Of a DNA stretch of 64,000 nt, positions 50,201 through 59,803 are shown piece after piece. Source of the DNA: Trichuris trichiura (Eukaryota; Nematoda; Enoplea; Trichinellida; Trichuridae); the NCBI GenBank assembly GCA_037903355.1, contig JBAJFE010000026.1, forward strand, positions 4,774,001 to 4,838,000, written 5' to 3'. The position numbers and the translations under genes are program-made. Each line of letters starts with the position of its first letter. Positions within the stretch are counted from its first letter, which is position 1. Below the pieces are notes generated by a model that was not told the origin of the DNA, searched no databases, and worked only from the letters and a program-made list of their open reading frames with translations.

Positions 50201-53200
50201 AAGAAGATGCGATGTCTGTCCGCGGAATAGCGTCAAAAGTGTGGTCAAAGAAGTGGCTATGTTAAAGAAAACTTAAAAATCTATGCTACGTTCTGTAACA
50301 TGAAACTAACGAGTCGTGAAGGCAGTGTGAGGTGTTTGTGGAACCATGGCATAGCCGGTGTGGATTAAAATTTGCTCCTGCATTCTACCGCATATTACCA
50401 CGCATAAGAACTCCCCCCTGCGTTAGCGAAGGATGGTAATGATTGGCCCTGCAACGATGACGCTCATTGCTCAAGTCTGGATCAATTCTGATTAGTCAGT
50501 TTTCCGTGAATGCTAATCGGCCATTCAATTGAAACTGTCTTGCCTAAAGTTCAACGCAAAAAATGATCAGCTGCCGCTTAGCGCGCGTCGTAGAGCACTG
50601 CGTAGGCTACGAGAAATGAATTGTGCTGAATAGGTTTATTGGACGTCTATTACAACTGTTGCATGTAAAACACGAATGAACAGATTGTAGAAGCGGAAAG
50701 AAAGGATACATGACGCCGAAAACATTAACTGCAGTGCCAAAACGGCAAAGCTAACAGTGGTCTTGGTCATTGTTTGGCAGTTGGTCGTCCTCTGTGTCCT
50801 CCAACAGGGCAGAAATGGAGCACTTTTGGAAAGACTTTATAACAGTTTCCGTTTTTACTTTGCTCCACGCCTTTATAACGAACTGGCACAGCAAGCTGAG
50901 CGATGGAGCTCGCATTCGTCCGCTGGCTGTGTACGTCTTCTGCCCGTTCGCCATCCATTCTTTCCACTCTTCTCGCACGTAGTCTTTAAAGGGTTTATTA
51001 ATGCAGACGTCCAGCGGCTGCAGAACAGATGTAAGCCCACCAGGAATCACGGCTGTTTTTATTTTGCATTTGTTTAAATGTGATTTTATTCCTTCAGCCA
51101 CGTGACTTCGGAATGAGTCCCACTCCAGTAAGCTTCTGCTGTTACTATGCCCAGGTCTCTTCCTCCAGATGTTGTCAATCCACAGTATCACGCCCTGCTC
51201 ATCCATGCAGCCCTTCTCATGAAAGTGGACAAAGGCGTCAGAAGGAAAATCTTCCTTTGGCCTTCTTTTTCTCTTAAATATGACCATGGGCTTCAGTTTC
51301 ATTCCATTAGCTAGGCACGACAGCACCACCGTGAAGTGAGTTCTTTCATGCCCGGTGCTCTTCGCTATGATCGACTTTGCACCTTTGCTGTCCACGGTTC
51401 TATTGCCAATCATATCAAAAAGTATTGGCGTCTCATCAATATTACCGATGTTGCCCAATGGAAACTCATTTCCGCTTGTCAGATTTTTGACATGCCTGGA
51501 AATACAATTTCTTTAGATAGGGTACAGTTTCATTTCTTCTGTGAAACACGGTTTCAACTTTTGGTTTAAGATCGCATGCTACGCTTCTTCAAAAAACATA
51601 CGTGTGAACTTACCGCCGGAAGTCACGCAGCTTATCCTCCAAATCCACAAGCTTTTTCTGTGCAACTTTTGTCTTCTGTCTCAGGACCAGGTTCTTCCTT
51701 TTCATGAAACGGTTGCACCATCCCTGTGTTGCGGTGAAGCCGTAGGCTAAGGGTTGCGGTTGGCCCAGTTCGTCGCTTGATCTCTCATGTCTTTCCTTGT
51801 GACGATACGACCGCTCTGTCGCTGTTCTCAGATCCATTCTGCCAAACCGTTCCCCAGTTCCGGCCACGAGGCGATGCCTGAGCGTCTTGCGCGTTGTTTC
51901 TTTGGCATCTTCTTCAGAGCCTCTTCCTGTTTCCTCCAATCTATTACCATCTTCCGGTTAACGCCATACTTCCTGGCCGCCTGTGCATTGTTGCTTTCTC
52001 TTGCCACCTTGACGACTTCCAACTTGAATCCGGCTGTATAGCTTTTCCTTTTTCATCGCTCACGTGCAGAATGCAATAAGTAAAACTGAAAAATTCTTTC
52101 GTTAAGGAAACTTATTCTTCCTTAGTCACATGGTTTTTTCAGTTGCTACTGAGAGAGTGATACAAAGCGACGCGCGATACGCGGAGACAAATTTAGACGA
52201 AACTGAGGAAAGCAAGTGTGTTCAAACTGTCCAAGTACACCACTGTTACGTACGAACCAACGAAGCACAGTCGTCCGTAGAGTCAACTTCATCCCACTTT
52301 AAGTGCCAACGGTTAGGTAGCACCGCCTAATTTTTACAAGCCCAAAGCGAACGGAGACGTAAACTGTTCAACAGTTCGGCGAAAGGACAACACATTTCAT
52401 CCTCATTGGTTACTATCAGCTAACATGTCACGTTACTCTTGTCTGTCTGATGCATCAAAGGATGGGAAATCACAGCTCCTTGAAGTTTGATGATAACACT
52501 GCGTGACCTTTATCGAGGATGATTAAAAGCTCGGTTCTGAGCGGGCGCACAGTTCTCATCGATTCAGCTAATAGTTATCATCGATATAGGTCACGCAGCG
52601 TTATCATCAAACTTCAAGAGCTGTGATTTCCCATCCTTTGCTGCATCAGACAGACAAGAGTAACGTTACATGTTAGCTGATAGTAACCAATGAGGATGAA
52701 ATGTGTTGTCCTTTCGCCGAACTGTTGAACAGTTTACGTCTCCGTTCGCTTTGTGCTTGTAAAAATTAGGCGGTGCTACCTAACCTTTGGCACTTAAAGT
52801 GGGATGAAGTTGCTTCTACGGACGACTGTGCTTCGTTGGTTCGTACGTAACAGTGGTGTACTTGGACAGTTTGAACACACTTGCTTTCCTCAGTTTCGTC
52901 TAAATTTGTCTCCGCGTATCGCGCGTCGCTTTGTATCACTCTCTCAGTAGCAACTGAAAAATCCATGTGACTAAGGAAGAATAAGTTTCCTTAACGAAAG
53001 AGTTTTTCAGTTTTACTTATTGCATTCTGCACGTGAGCGATGAAAAGGAAAAGCTATACAGCCGGATTCAAGTTGAAAGTCGTCAAGGTGGCAAAAGAAA
53101 GGAACAATGAACAGGCGGCCATAAAGTATGGCGTTACCTGGAAGATGATGATAGATTGGAGGAAACAGGAAGAGGCTCTGAAGAAGATGCCAAAAAACAA

Positions 53201-56200
53201 CGCGCAAGACGCTCAGGCATCGCCTCGTGGCCGGAACTGGGGAACGGTTTGGCAGAATGGATCTGAGAACAGCGACAGAGCGGTCGTATCGTCACAAGGA
53301 AAGACATGAGAGATCAAGCGACGAACTGGGCCAACCGCAACCCTTAGCCTACGGCTTCACCGCAACACAGGGATGGTGCAACCGTTTCATGAAAAGGAAG
53401 AACCTGGTCCTGAGACAGAAGACAAAAGTTGCACAGAAAATGCCTGTGGATTTGGAGGATAAGCTGCGTGACTTCCGGCGGTAAGTTCACAGGTATGTTT
53501 TTTCAAGAAGCGTCGCGCGCGATCTTAAACCAAAAGTTGAAACCATGTTTCACAGAAGAAATGAAACTGTACCCTATCTAAAGAAATTGTATTTCCAGGC
53601 ATGTCAAAAATCTGACAAGCGGAAATGAGTTTCCATTGGGCAACATCGGTAATATGGATGAGACGCCAATATTTATTGATATGATTGGCAATAGAACCGT
53701 GGACAGTAAAGGTGCAAAATCGATCATAGCGAAGAGCACCGGGCATTAAAGAACTCATTTCACGGTGGTGTTGTCCTGCCTAGCTAATGGAATGAAACTG
53801 AAGCCCATGGTCATATTTAAGAGAAAAAGAAGGCCAAAAGAAGATTTTCCTTCTGGCGCCTTTGTCCACTTTCATGAGAAGGGCTGGATGGATGAGCAGG
53901 GCGTGAGACTGTGGATTGACAACATCTGGAAGAAAAGACCTGGGCATAGTAACAGCAGAAGCTTACTGGTGTGGGACTTATTCCGAAGTGACGTAGCTGA
54001 AGCAATAAAATCACATTTAAACAAACGCAAAATAAAAACAGCCGTGATTCCTAGTGGGCTTACATCTGTTCTGCAGCCGCTGGACGTCTGCATTAATAAG
54101 CCCTTTAAAGACTACGTGCGAGACGAGTGGAAAGAATGGATGGCGAACGGACAGAAGACGTACACAGCCAGCGGACGAATACGAGCTCCATTGCTCAGCT
54201 TGCTGTGCCAGTTCGTTATAAAGGCGTGGAGCAAAGTAAAAACGGAAACTGTTATAAAGTCTTTCCAAAAGTGCTCCATTTCTGCCCTGTTGGAGGACAC
54301 AGAAGACGACCAAATGCCAAACAGTGACCAAGACCACTGTTAGCTTTACCGTTTTGGCACTGCACTTTATGTTTTCGGCGTCATGCATCCTTTCTTTCCG
54401 CTTCTACAGTCTGTTCATTCGTGTTTTACATGCAACAGTTGTAATAGACGTCCAATAAACCTATTCAGCACAATTCATTTCTCGTAGCCTCCGCAGTGCT
54501 CTACAACGCGCGCTAAGCGGCAGCTGATCATATTTTGCGTTGAACTTTAGGCAAGACAGTTTCAATTGAATGGCCGATGAGCATTCACGGAAAACTGACT
54601 AATCAGAATTGATCCAGACTTGAGCAATGAGCGTCATTGTTGCTGGGCTAATCATTACCATCCTTCGCTAACGCAGGGGGGAGTTCTTATGCGTGGTAAT
54701 ATACGATAAATTTGGGTACCCACCCATTAATACAGGGAATACACTTTTTTCTCGTTCTTCATTATTGTGTACGATTTGCTTTTACTCTTCGCTGGGATAT
54801 ATAAGTAGCCCAGAAAAGCGCAAAAAACGAAACTTTTCGTTTTACAAACGGTCATCGGCTTTTAAGGACAGAGTGTTATCAAAAAAGACTGCCTATACTG
54901 ATTAATGGTGCTGATAAGCAAGCACCTGGTGCTTCCGCATCGCAATTTTCGGAGATGCTATACCTGGCTTACAATTTAGCGCTGTCTTTCTAGCATATGT
55001 GTACTAATGCAATATTTTTTCCTGTTTTCACAAAATTTAAACTGTGTTTCTATATAGCGCTGTTCCAGACAATTAAATTTTTATGTCTTCGAAGCGTTCT
55101 TCAAATTATCTCGCGCTATTGGTTTCGCAAACGAACGCTTTGCCTTACGAAGCAATGTACAGTATAGTGGGCGGAAACGCAAATGGGATTGATGTGAGAC
55201 CATTAGTTCAATGTGTGTATTGCCATTTCTTTTAGCATGTCACCTTCGTCTCAACGCGAAATTCGTTAATGCAGAAAGCACTTGGCTTTCTCACGTTACG
55301 ATAGTTGCGAGCTGAGATGTTTCGGCTTTAGGATTGTGGAGTGGCACTCGCTAAACATGCCTTCAAATTTTTAATCTTGATTTTACTGCGACTATTGGTG
55401 GGCCAGTCAGTCGTGGTTTGTGATAGTACGAATAAATTTCGGTTACGAAAAATTTCGGAAGAGGTGAAGAAAATGTGCAAAATGCTTTTGCATGCACAAA
55501 CGGATGCTCAATGTAACGAAGAAAACAGTGCAGTCGAAATTTGATATCTTTCCGAAGATGGTTACGCTTGCTAAACCCTAATTCTCAACATAGGCAGCAG
55601 GATCGGTGCAATCCATGAAACTCTTAAGAGCAACTACCAGGCTGCGAAGGATAGAACGAAGGCATATGGGAAAATCGAATCGACAGCGTAAACAGTTCCT
55701 ATTAACGCTGGACGCGCAAGACGCTCCAGCCTCAAGTCCGGTAAAGTTGAATGGACGTGTGCTAATAGGAGTGAATAGTTGAGAATTAGAGAATGAGAGA
55801 AGAAATGCAAGTGTGATTATAGAAGTCAAGGGATGAACACTGGGAAGCATAAGACGCAGGTGAATTCGATATCAGGAAAGGGTTGCGTTGGAATCTAAAA
55901 GTTGCGATGCTGAGGCATCAACAAATACAGATACAGCAAAACTCCTGGAGTTGACCACTCCTATATGGTGACCACCTCCCTAAGATGACCGAATTTTGGC
56001 CAGTTGATTTGTCCGCACATTAGCCGAGCCACCTATACCCAATTCCTATATGTTGACCAGTTTTCCTGAGTCCGTTGGATGGTCAACTTAAGGGGATTTT
56101 ACTGTACTTTCAATCAGCAATTTTCAAGCCTCGTTAAAGGATAGGGAGACTGTTGTCAATGTAGCAACGCCTGAACCTATCAGTCCATTTTAGTTGAATG

Positions 56201-59200
56201 TCTGAAAATTTGTTAAATCCCAGCATGCATTCACACATGTAGCTGAAAGAACGCGTGAATTTTGTTTTCTATCTGTAAATTGTTCAATAAATTAAACATA
56301 ATGAAAACATTTATTACGGATATGTCCCGTTTGTTTTGTATATAAACAGACTCCGGAGCTTTCGGGTCACTCGAGACCGTCATCAGCGGTCTTAAGTTGT
56401 TGATATGATTCTTGGCAGCGAGTGCCCTAATGTTTCTGAGGATTTTAAAGCGGGCATTTTTAAAGTTTTTTGTTGGTACGTTCTGGTATCTGAGTCTGTC
56501 AGCGCACTTCTATTTCTTGTTCCGTATATCGTGTAGATTGTGTCTTTGCTGGGTAGTTGCGAACATTTTTTTGTTGTTGGTTCACTGTTTTTTCATTTTG
56601 CATCCATTTTTCTTTCTTTCTTCTTTTTTCTTTTTCTTTCTTTGTTCCATACATATTGCAATTCTATCCATTTCTATTTGCTCTAATTAGTTTTTTTTCT
56701 TTTTTCTTTCCGGGCTATTCTATTTCATCTGTGAGAGAGCAACAATTATACCGCGTCACAATATTTGTCCAAATCCCACTTATGTCCACTCCTTGATCGC
56801 GGTTGTAAGTCGTCTTGTGTCTAATATATAGTGCTTCTTTAATTCTTCTTAACCGTAGATTGTTTTCGTAACATAAAACTCTTGGGTGGAGTGGTTGGGT
56901 GCATTGCGTCGCATGCTCCACTACAGCAGAGGCTTGTTTGGCTTTTTCCATTGTAATTTTTGGGTCCACCATTGGTCTGCCTCTTTGTGTGGTTAGATTG
57001 GTGCCATTGTTAAGTGTGGCTTTCGCGTTATTGTAACTTGTGAGTTTTTTATGTGTTCGTTAAATCTGTGCTCCAGGGTGTTGCCCTTTTCACCGATATA
57101 AATCCCTGAGCAAGAGCATTCAACCGCGTATACTAATCCTGTCTTTTTGTTTGCGGGGATTTTAGTTTTGTCTGTGCGAAGAATTGCTCTGAGGTTGGGC
57201 GAACTCTTGAAAAAGACTCTTTTCGAACTTCTTCGCACAGACAAAACTAAAATCCCCGCAAACAAAAAGACAGGATTAGTATATGCGGTTGAATGCTCTT
57301 GCTCAGGGATTTACATCGGTGAAACGGGCAACAGCCTAGAGCATAGATTCAATGAACACTTAAAAAAACTCACAAGTTACAATAATGCGAAGGCCTTACT
57401 TAACGGTAGCAGCAATCTAACCACACAGCGAGGCAGACCAATCGGGAACCCAAAAAATTACAATGGAAAAAGCCAAACAAGCCTCTGCTGTAGTGGAGCA
57501 TGCGACGGAATGTACTCAACCGCTCCATCCAAAGGTCTTATGTTACGAAAACAATTTACGGTTAAGAAGAATTAAAGAAGCACTATACATTAGACACAAT
57601 ATGACTTACAACCGCGATCAAGGAGTGGACTTAAGTGGGATTTGGACAAATATTGTGACGCGGTATAATTGTTGCTCTCTCACCAGATGAAATAGAATAG
57701 CCCGGAAAGAAAAAGAAAAAAGAACAACTAATTAGAACAAATAGAAATGGATAGAATTGCAATATATATGGAACAAAGAAAGAAAAAGAAAAAAGAAGAA
57801 AGAAAGAAAAATGGATGCAAAATGAAAAAACAGTGAACCAACAACAAAATAATGTTCGAAACTACCCAGCAAAGACACAATCTACACGATATACGGAACA
57901 AGAAATAAAAGTGCGCTGACAGACCCAGATACCTGAACCTAGCAACGAAAAACTTTAAAAATGCCCGCTTTAAAATCCTCAGAAACATTAGGGCACTCGC
58001 TGCCACGAATCATATCAACAACTTAAGACCGCTGATGACGGGCCTCGAATGACCCGAAAGCTCCGGAGTCATTTTATATACAAAAAAACGGGACATATCC
58101 GTAATAAATTTCTTCATTATGAAAACATATTGTCCCGTACCAAGAAACCACGTTTTCAATAAATTAAACAAGAAATTACGGTACATGCATTATTGAAAGT
58201 AGGCTTTGGGTTATCTTGGCCTTATCTGAGCTGACGCAACTGCTTTGAGCATTTTGAATGAAACGCTGTAGTGATTTGTGACCCCCTGGTATCAGCAGGT
58301 TTTTCTAGACATTTTTTTTCTTGTTTTTAACATCCCAGGTAGTTTCTTTTTTCAAAGCATCAGTTCGGAACTTTCTTGCACCTTTCGCAGTTTTGCTTTT
58401 GTTAACCACTAAGTGTAAACATGACCGCCTTCTTGAATGCCATCACTCTCTGCTAATTAATTTCAGCTATTTTTGTCTATTTGATTTTTTTTGCTTATTT
58501 CTAAAAAACGTTTCCAGTATTAAATGAACAGGTGCGATTAATAAAGCGATGTTTTCCTAGCTCTAATGCTTCATACGTATATTCCAAAATAACAAAGCAG
58601 GTTTTCTTAGCTCTTTAATCCTAAAAAGTCTGTTTTTCTTTCCGCAAATGCCCACTTACTGTTTATGTGCTAAAATTATTTAAAAGTGGCTCATCCTGTT
58701 TTCCTTCCAGTACGCTGCTTTTTTATGAGTCATTATTGTCAGTCAACAAAAAAGAACTTCATTGCAAGAATGAATTTCGTACACTTGGAGTGATTACTTT
58801 TTTCTCTGTGGGCTTTTTAAAGAGAAGTGTAGAAATTTATGTTTTGGAACTTACATATGTCTGTACGCAAGAAAATTACGCTTTGAAGTGGGTTCGAATT
58901 ATGGACTTTAGTTTTTCATGAATTTAGAAAATGGGAAAGCTGAACCGCTGCAGTTGTGTAGTCTGCTTGTTATCGAGTGAGTTATTAATATTTCTTACGC
59001 GCCGCTAGATATTTTTGTCTTCTTAATATAGAAGTATCAGCTACCTTGACCTCATCTCTGTCTGAATTTGCAAAAGTGGGGATGAAATGGAATTGAGCAT
59101 AGATGGTTCCGAACTATTTTCACGGTGAGACGGACAGGGTAAATCCTGAGACGTCCTAGAAGAAAGCACTTGAATTCTGAACATTAAAAAAATCCTTGAG

Positions 59201-59478
59201 TCGGTAGGAAAGATTTCTCATTTGCTCCCGTTAATAGGTGTTTTATCTATAAAGGTTAATTTTATGAACACGTTGCATTTGCATATCTGTAATCTGATTT
59301 CAAAGAAAGACGCTTGCAATGATTAAGATCATTCACTTTCGCCGCGTTACTGCTGTTTTTGATTACTCAAAACTGTTAGTTACTCTCTTTTTCGAGTTTT
59401 AGAGCGTAGCACACCTGGAAGCTTGTATCGATTTTGGAGAAGAAGATAGAAGGATCGATGGGAACACTTTGGAGGGAG
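41279..59478 (+). CDS. GTPBP3: Mitochondrial tRNA modification GTPase GTPBP3/MnmE, 5' part
   Basis: With MTO1, GTPBP3/MnmE makes the 5-taurinomethyl or carboxymethylaminomethyl group on U34 of mitochondrial tRNAs, using a formyl-folate carbon. Exons: 41279-41384, 41440-41574, 41632-41767, 43548-43701, 59403-59478, all in phase. The start is MRRFIWVQSVRHSC, a basic mitochondrial presequence, followed by TIFALSSGKVPSAIAVIRIS. The TrmE-N domain continues with GPATFTGEDSCELHVHGSQ and PGQFTKR-AFLNGKMDLT; then the helical domain, EGLKDLLHAETSEQRKLALR and AHLEACIDFGEED. The GTPase domain and the C-terminal CIGK-type motif are not in the window. Two introns are 55 and 57 bases; the third is 1.8 kb with a MITE; the fourth is about 15.7 kb. 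Exon 5 ends in phase 1 at GTATGG. Confidence 0.88.
42007..42719. mobile_element. 713-bp MITE with CAGTAAARCCTCC ends
   Basis: Starts CAGTAAAGCCTCCTTAATCC and ends GGATTAGGGAGGTTTTACTG, with TA on both sides. Subterminal TAATCCGAA blocks repeat near both ends. It has no transposase. The ends are typical of Tigger/pogo-derived elements and related to, but distinct from, those of the 187-bp family. It lies in the third GTPBP3 intron. Confidence 0.85.
42772..43520 (-). CDS. Hypothetical minus-strand ORFs in a GTPBP3 intron
   Basis: A true ATG at 43520 opens a basic N-terminus (MQKFESKHRRPNVRRARKIR), open to 43185. A further 42 codons (ADLLPNKRVPTNAFLTNAEE and on) run from about 43150 to 43027. 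Another frame, LKGLSALLNP and on, runs 43020-42772. The first two can be joined in phase by removing a 41-base stretch with GT...AG ends. I do not recognise the product, and the three frames may be chance or a decayed gene. Confidence 0.25.
44739..46200 (+). pseudogene. Decayed pogo/Tigger-type transposase
   Basis: The N-terminal DNA-binding part is readable: LERKLNFIALHENRKLVTDI, then ARKLQHPK, a stop, TMSTVSKDKKRIYDAVKSS. This is the CENP-B-type helix-turn-helix pattern. Further on, RWFRYFK and, in another frame, RNFHNVKVTGE match the second helix-turn-helix domain. Near 45850-45930 AWKEIIQWCMKGNSKRALK resembles the C-terminal part. Multiple stops and frame changes make it a fossil. Confidence 0.6.
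47481..48381. mobile_element. Nested palindromic insertion in the left NUP35 arm
   Basis: Flanked by AAGACGACAAAGTT (47467-47480) and AAGACCACAAAGGT (48382-48395), an imperfect 14-bp duplication of a site that is single in the right NUP35 arm. Inside, arms of about 330 bases (47545-47876 and 48041-48380) are inverted. Each carries the recurrent motif (47595-47633 minus, 48278-48314 plus). A pyrimidine tract ending CCAACGGGTGCGTTTATTC occurs twice in direct orientation, at the left edge and in the centre. Confidence 0.78.
48278..48314 (+). ncRNA. Hammerhead-like motif
   Basis: CTGATGA at 48280-48286, C, GGGcc stem with TCCC, then GAAAGCTCCGTGG. It is the mirror partner of the minus-strand copy at 47595-47633, where the core has mutated to CTGATGG. 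Confidence 0.35.
49334..50245 (+). pseudogene. NUP35: NUP35 retrocopy, right sense arm (5' truncated)
   Basis: Begins at TRTAGRQVSLDK and runs through RGPPVRSMLEG, LDPFCTQGED and the MPPN domain (VTVFGFDPETADMILRKF, GNWMHILYQSRMQ, IKIGVEPCVDK) to GGKKR and a stop at 49957. The C-terminal coding remnant ends at GIASKVW, cut off at the element border. It shares the early stop with the left arm and differs from it by scattered substitutions and a 6-base indel in a GCCGGC repeat. It has no insertion where the left arm has one. Confidence 0.82.
50751..52058 (-). pseudogene. Pogo/Tigger-type DDE transposase, left copy
   Basis: DDE_1-superfamily transposase with an N-terminal Brinker-like DNA-binding domain (VVKVARESNNAQAARKYGV, MVIDWRKQEEAL), a CENP-B-like helix-turn-helix (GWCNRFMKRKNLVLRQKT) and a catalytic domain: GNIDETPILFDM (D1), LLEWDSFRSH (D2), VLQPLDVCINKPF (D3). 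A small intron-like gap separates KLRDFRR from HVKNL. Lesions: an extra A just after the ATG, a TGA after LAEWI and a frameshift before YGFTATQGW. The catalytic ORF 50751-51458 is itself intact. Confidence 0.85.
53040..54343 (+). pseudogene. Pogo/Tigger-type DDE transposase, right copy
   Basis: Inverted copy of the gene at 50751-52058. It starts MKRKSYTAGFKLKVVKVAKE with an intact N-terminus, then loses one base near 53200 (PKNNAQD), repeats the same TGA and frameshift as the left copy, and has a TAA within GH-RTHFTVV at about 53750. D1 and D3 are kept (GNMDETPIF, LQPLDVCINK); D2 lies in LLVWDLFRSD. Inactive. Confidence 0.85.
55331..55544 (+). CDS. Possible short secreted or membrane exon
   Basis: After the acceptor CGGCTTTAG, 70 codons run to a TGA: a hydrophobic stretch (FKFLILILLRLLVG), then a Cys-containing charged tail. 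No ATG opens the frame. I do not recognise it; it may be chance. Confidence 0.2.
55934..56104. mobile_element. MITE of the 187-bp family, reverse orientation, 171 bp
   Basis: Ends CAGCAAAACTCCTGGAG and CTTAAGGGGATTTTACTG, with TA on both sides. The interior matches the complement of the 7289-7475 copy (GGCCAGTTGATTTGTCCGCA). It is slightly shortened. Confidence 0.8.
56351..56388 (-). ncRNA. Hammerhead-like motif, left arm
   Basis: Reads on the minus strand CTGATGACGGTCTCGAG, then TGACCCGAAAGCTCCGGAG. It is the mirror partner of the motif at 58030-58068. Confidence 0.4.
56715..57265 (-). pseudogene. Penelope-type GIY-YIG endonuclease, left copy
   Basis: Frames 57265-56993 and 56972-56715 together give the endonuclease module: LVYAVECSCSGIYIGEKGN, LEHRFNEH, AVVEHATQCTQPLHP, RRIKEALYIRH, then YNRDQGVDISGIW. 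The GIY-YIG tyrosines, conserved Arg and Glu are present. A frame change near 56980 separates the halves, and the upstream linker is cut by the fold-back junction. Confidence 0.8.
57200..57690 (+). pseudogene. Penelope-type GIY-YIG endonuclease, right copy
   Basis: Inverted copy of the left one: LVYAVECSCSGIYIGETGNS, LEHRFNEH, then a frameshift near 57460 into SAVVEHATECTQPLHP, RRIKEALYIRH and YNRDQGVDLSGIWTNIV. Both copies are frameshifted, at different places, so neither encodes the enzyme whole. Confidence 0.8.
58030..58068 (+). ncRNA. Hammerhead-like motif, right arm
   Basis: CTGATGA at 58032-58038, one C, a GGG/CCC stem closed by CTCGAATGA, then GAAAGCTCCGGAG. It is the best-preserved copy in the window. 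The order fits a hammerhead core, but the extra C and the absence of an obvious stem I partner are departures from the canonical form. Confidence 0.42.
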
Positions 59479-59803
59479 GTATGGTTCTATTTAATTTTTG
59501 CTTGAATAACTTGGAAAGATACAATGTGTGGAGGTATTCATACTCACGTGGTATGTTCTATTGATAAGCTGAAGATGCAGAATAGTTGTTTTAGAACAGA
59601 CGTTTTCAAGTTGCTGATTGCTAGTGATGATTATGTATTATTGCTGTCGTTTACGGTAAAGCGATAAAGTAAGCGCTTAGGTAATTTCCAAAGCAGCTAG
59701 ATGTTAGATGTATGTAAAGGGAGTTGGTCTGACGGAGCATTGAAGTTTGACTGTTTGATACGGAAAGAAAACAATGAAATAGCTCCTTTTACTTAATGAT
59801 GTT

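Larger units (their letters stand above)
47321..50245. mobile_element. Palindromic retrocopy of nucleoporin NUP35 with 15-bp target duplication
   Basis: The left arm is an antisense copy of NUP35 coding sequence running from 9-12 bases beyond its stop codon to its start codon. The right arm is a sense copy beginning about 100 bases inside the ORF. The arms meet at a loop, about 49186-49333, bounded by CCAGCAGTTCTCGTCTGCG and its complement. CAAAGAAGTGGCTAT is directly repeated at 47306-47320 and 50246-50260, immediately outside. No poly-A and no introns are seen. The left arm was later split by a 901-bp insertion. The layout is that expected of a self-primed (snap-back) cDNA inserted as one unit. 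Confidence 0.85.
50395..54699. mobile_element. 4.3-kb palindrome of pogo/Tigger-type transposon
   Basis: The outer ends are TTACCACGCATAAGAACTCC and its exact complement, with TA on both sides (50393-50394, 54700-54701). Two arms of about 2.1 kb are near-identical inverted copies meeting around 52514-52590. Each arm contains one transposase gene whose 5' end faces the centre. The arms share disabling changes, so the doubling post-dates inactivation or both derive from one dead source. It lies in the GTPBP3 intron. Confidence 0.85.
56299..58154. mobile_element. Palindromic Penelope-like element fragment, 16-bp target duplication
   Basis: TTCAATAAATTAAACA is directly repeated at 56283-56298 and 58155-58170. 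Between them are two inverted arms that meet near 57175-57240. Each arm encodes the C-terminal GIY-YIG endonuclease of a Penelope-like element, followed by a pyrimidine/purine tract, the recurrent motif (56351-56388 minus, 58030-58068 plus) and a TTTATTACGGATATGTCCCG end. On the right an unpaired tail of about 45 bases (ATTGTCCCGTACCAAGA...) precedes the repeat. No reverse transcriptase is present. Confidence 0.85.
43702..59402 (+). other. 15.7-kb GTPBP3 intron packed with mobile elements
   Basis: Bounded by donor GTAAGG after LVK and acceptor TTTTAG before SVAHLEACIDF, which matches the continuous helical-domain sequence of GTPBP3. It contains, in order, a pogo relic, the palindromic NUP35 retrocopy, the palindromic pogo element, a MITE and the Penelope-like palindrome. 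The intervals 43702-44735, 46210-47305, 54702-55930 and 58171-59402 show no recognised feature apart from a possible short ORF at 55331-55544. Confidence 0.8.

Noticed and set aside
50757..51077. Plus-strand ORFs over the left transposase
   Set aside because: Opposite-strand shadows of a recognised DDE domain; the mirror copies at 54017-54388 (minus) are shadows too.
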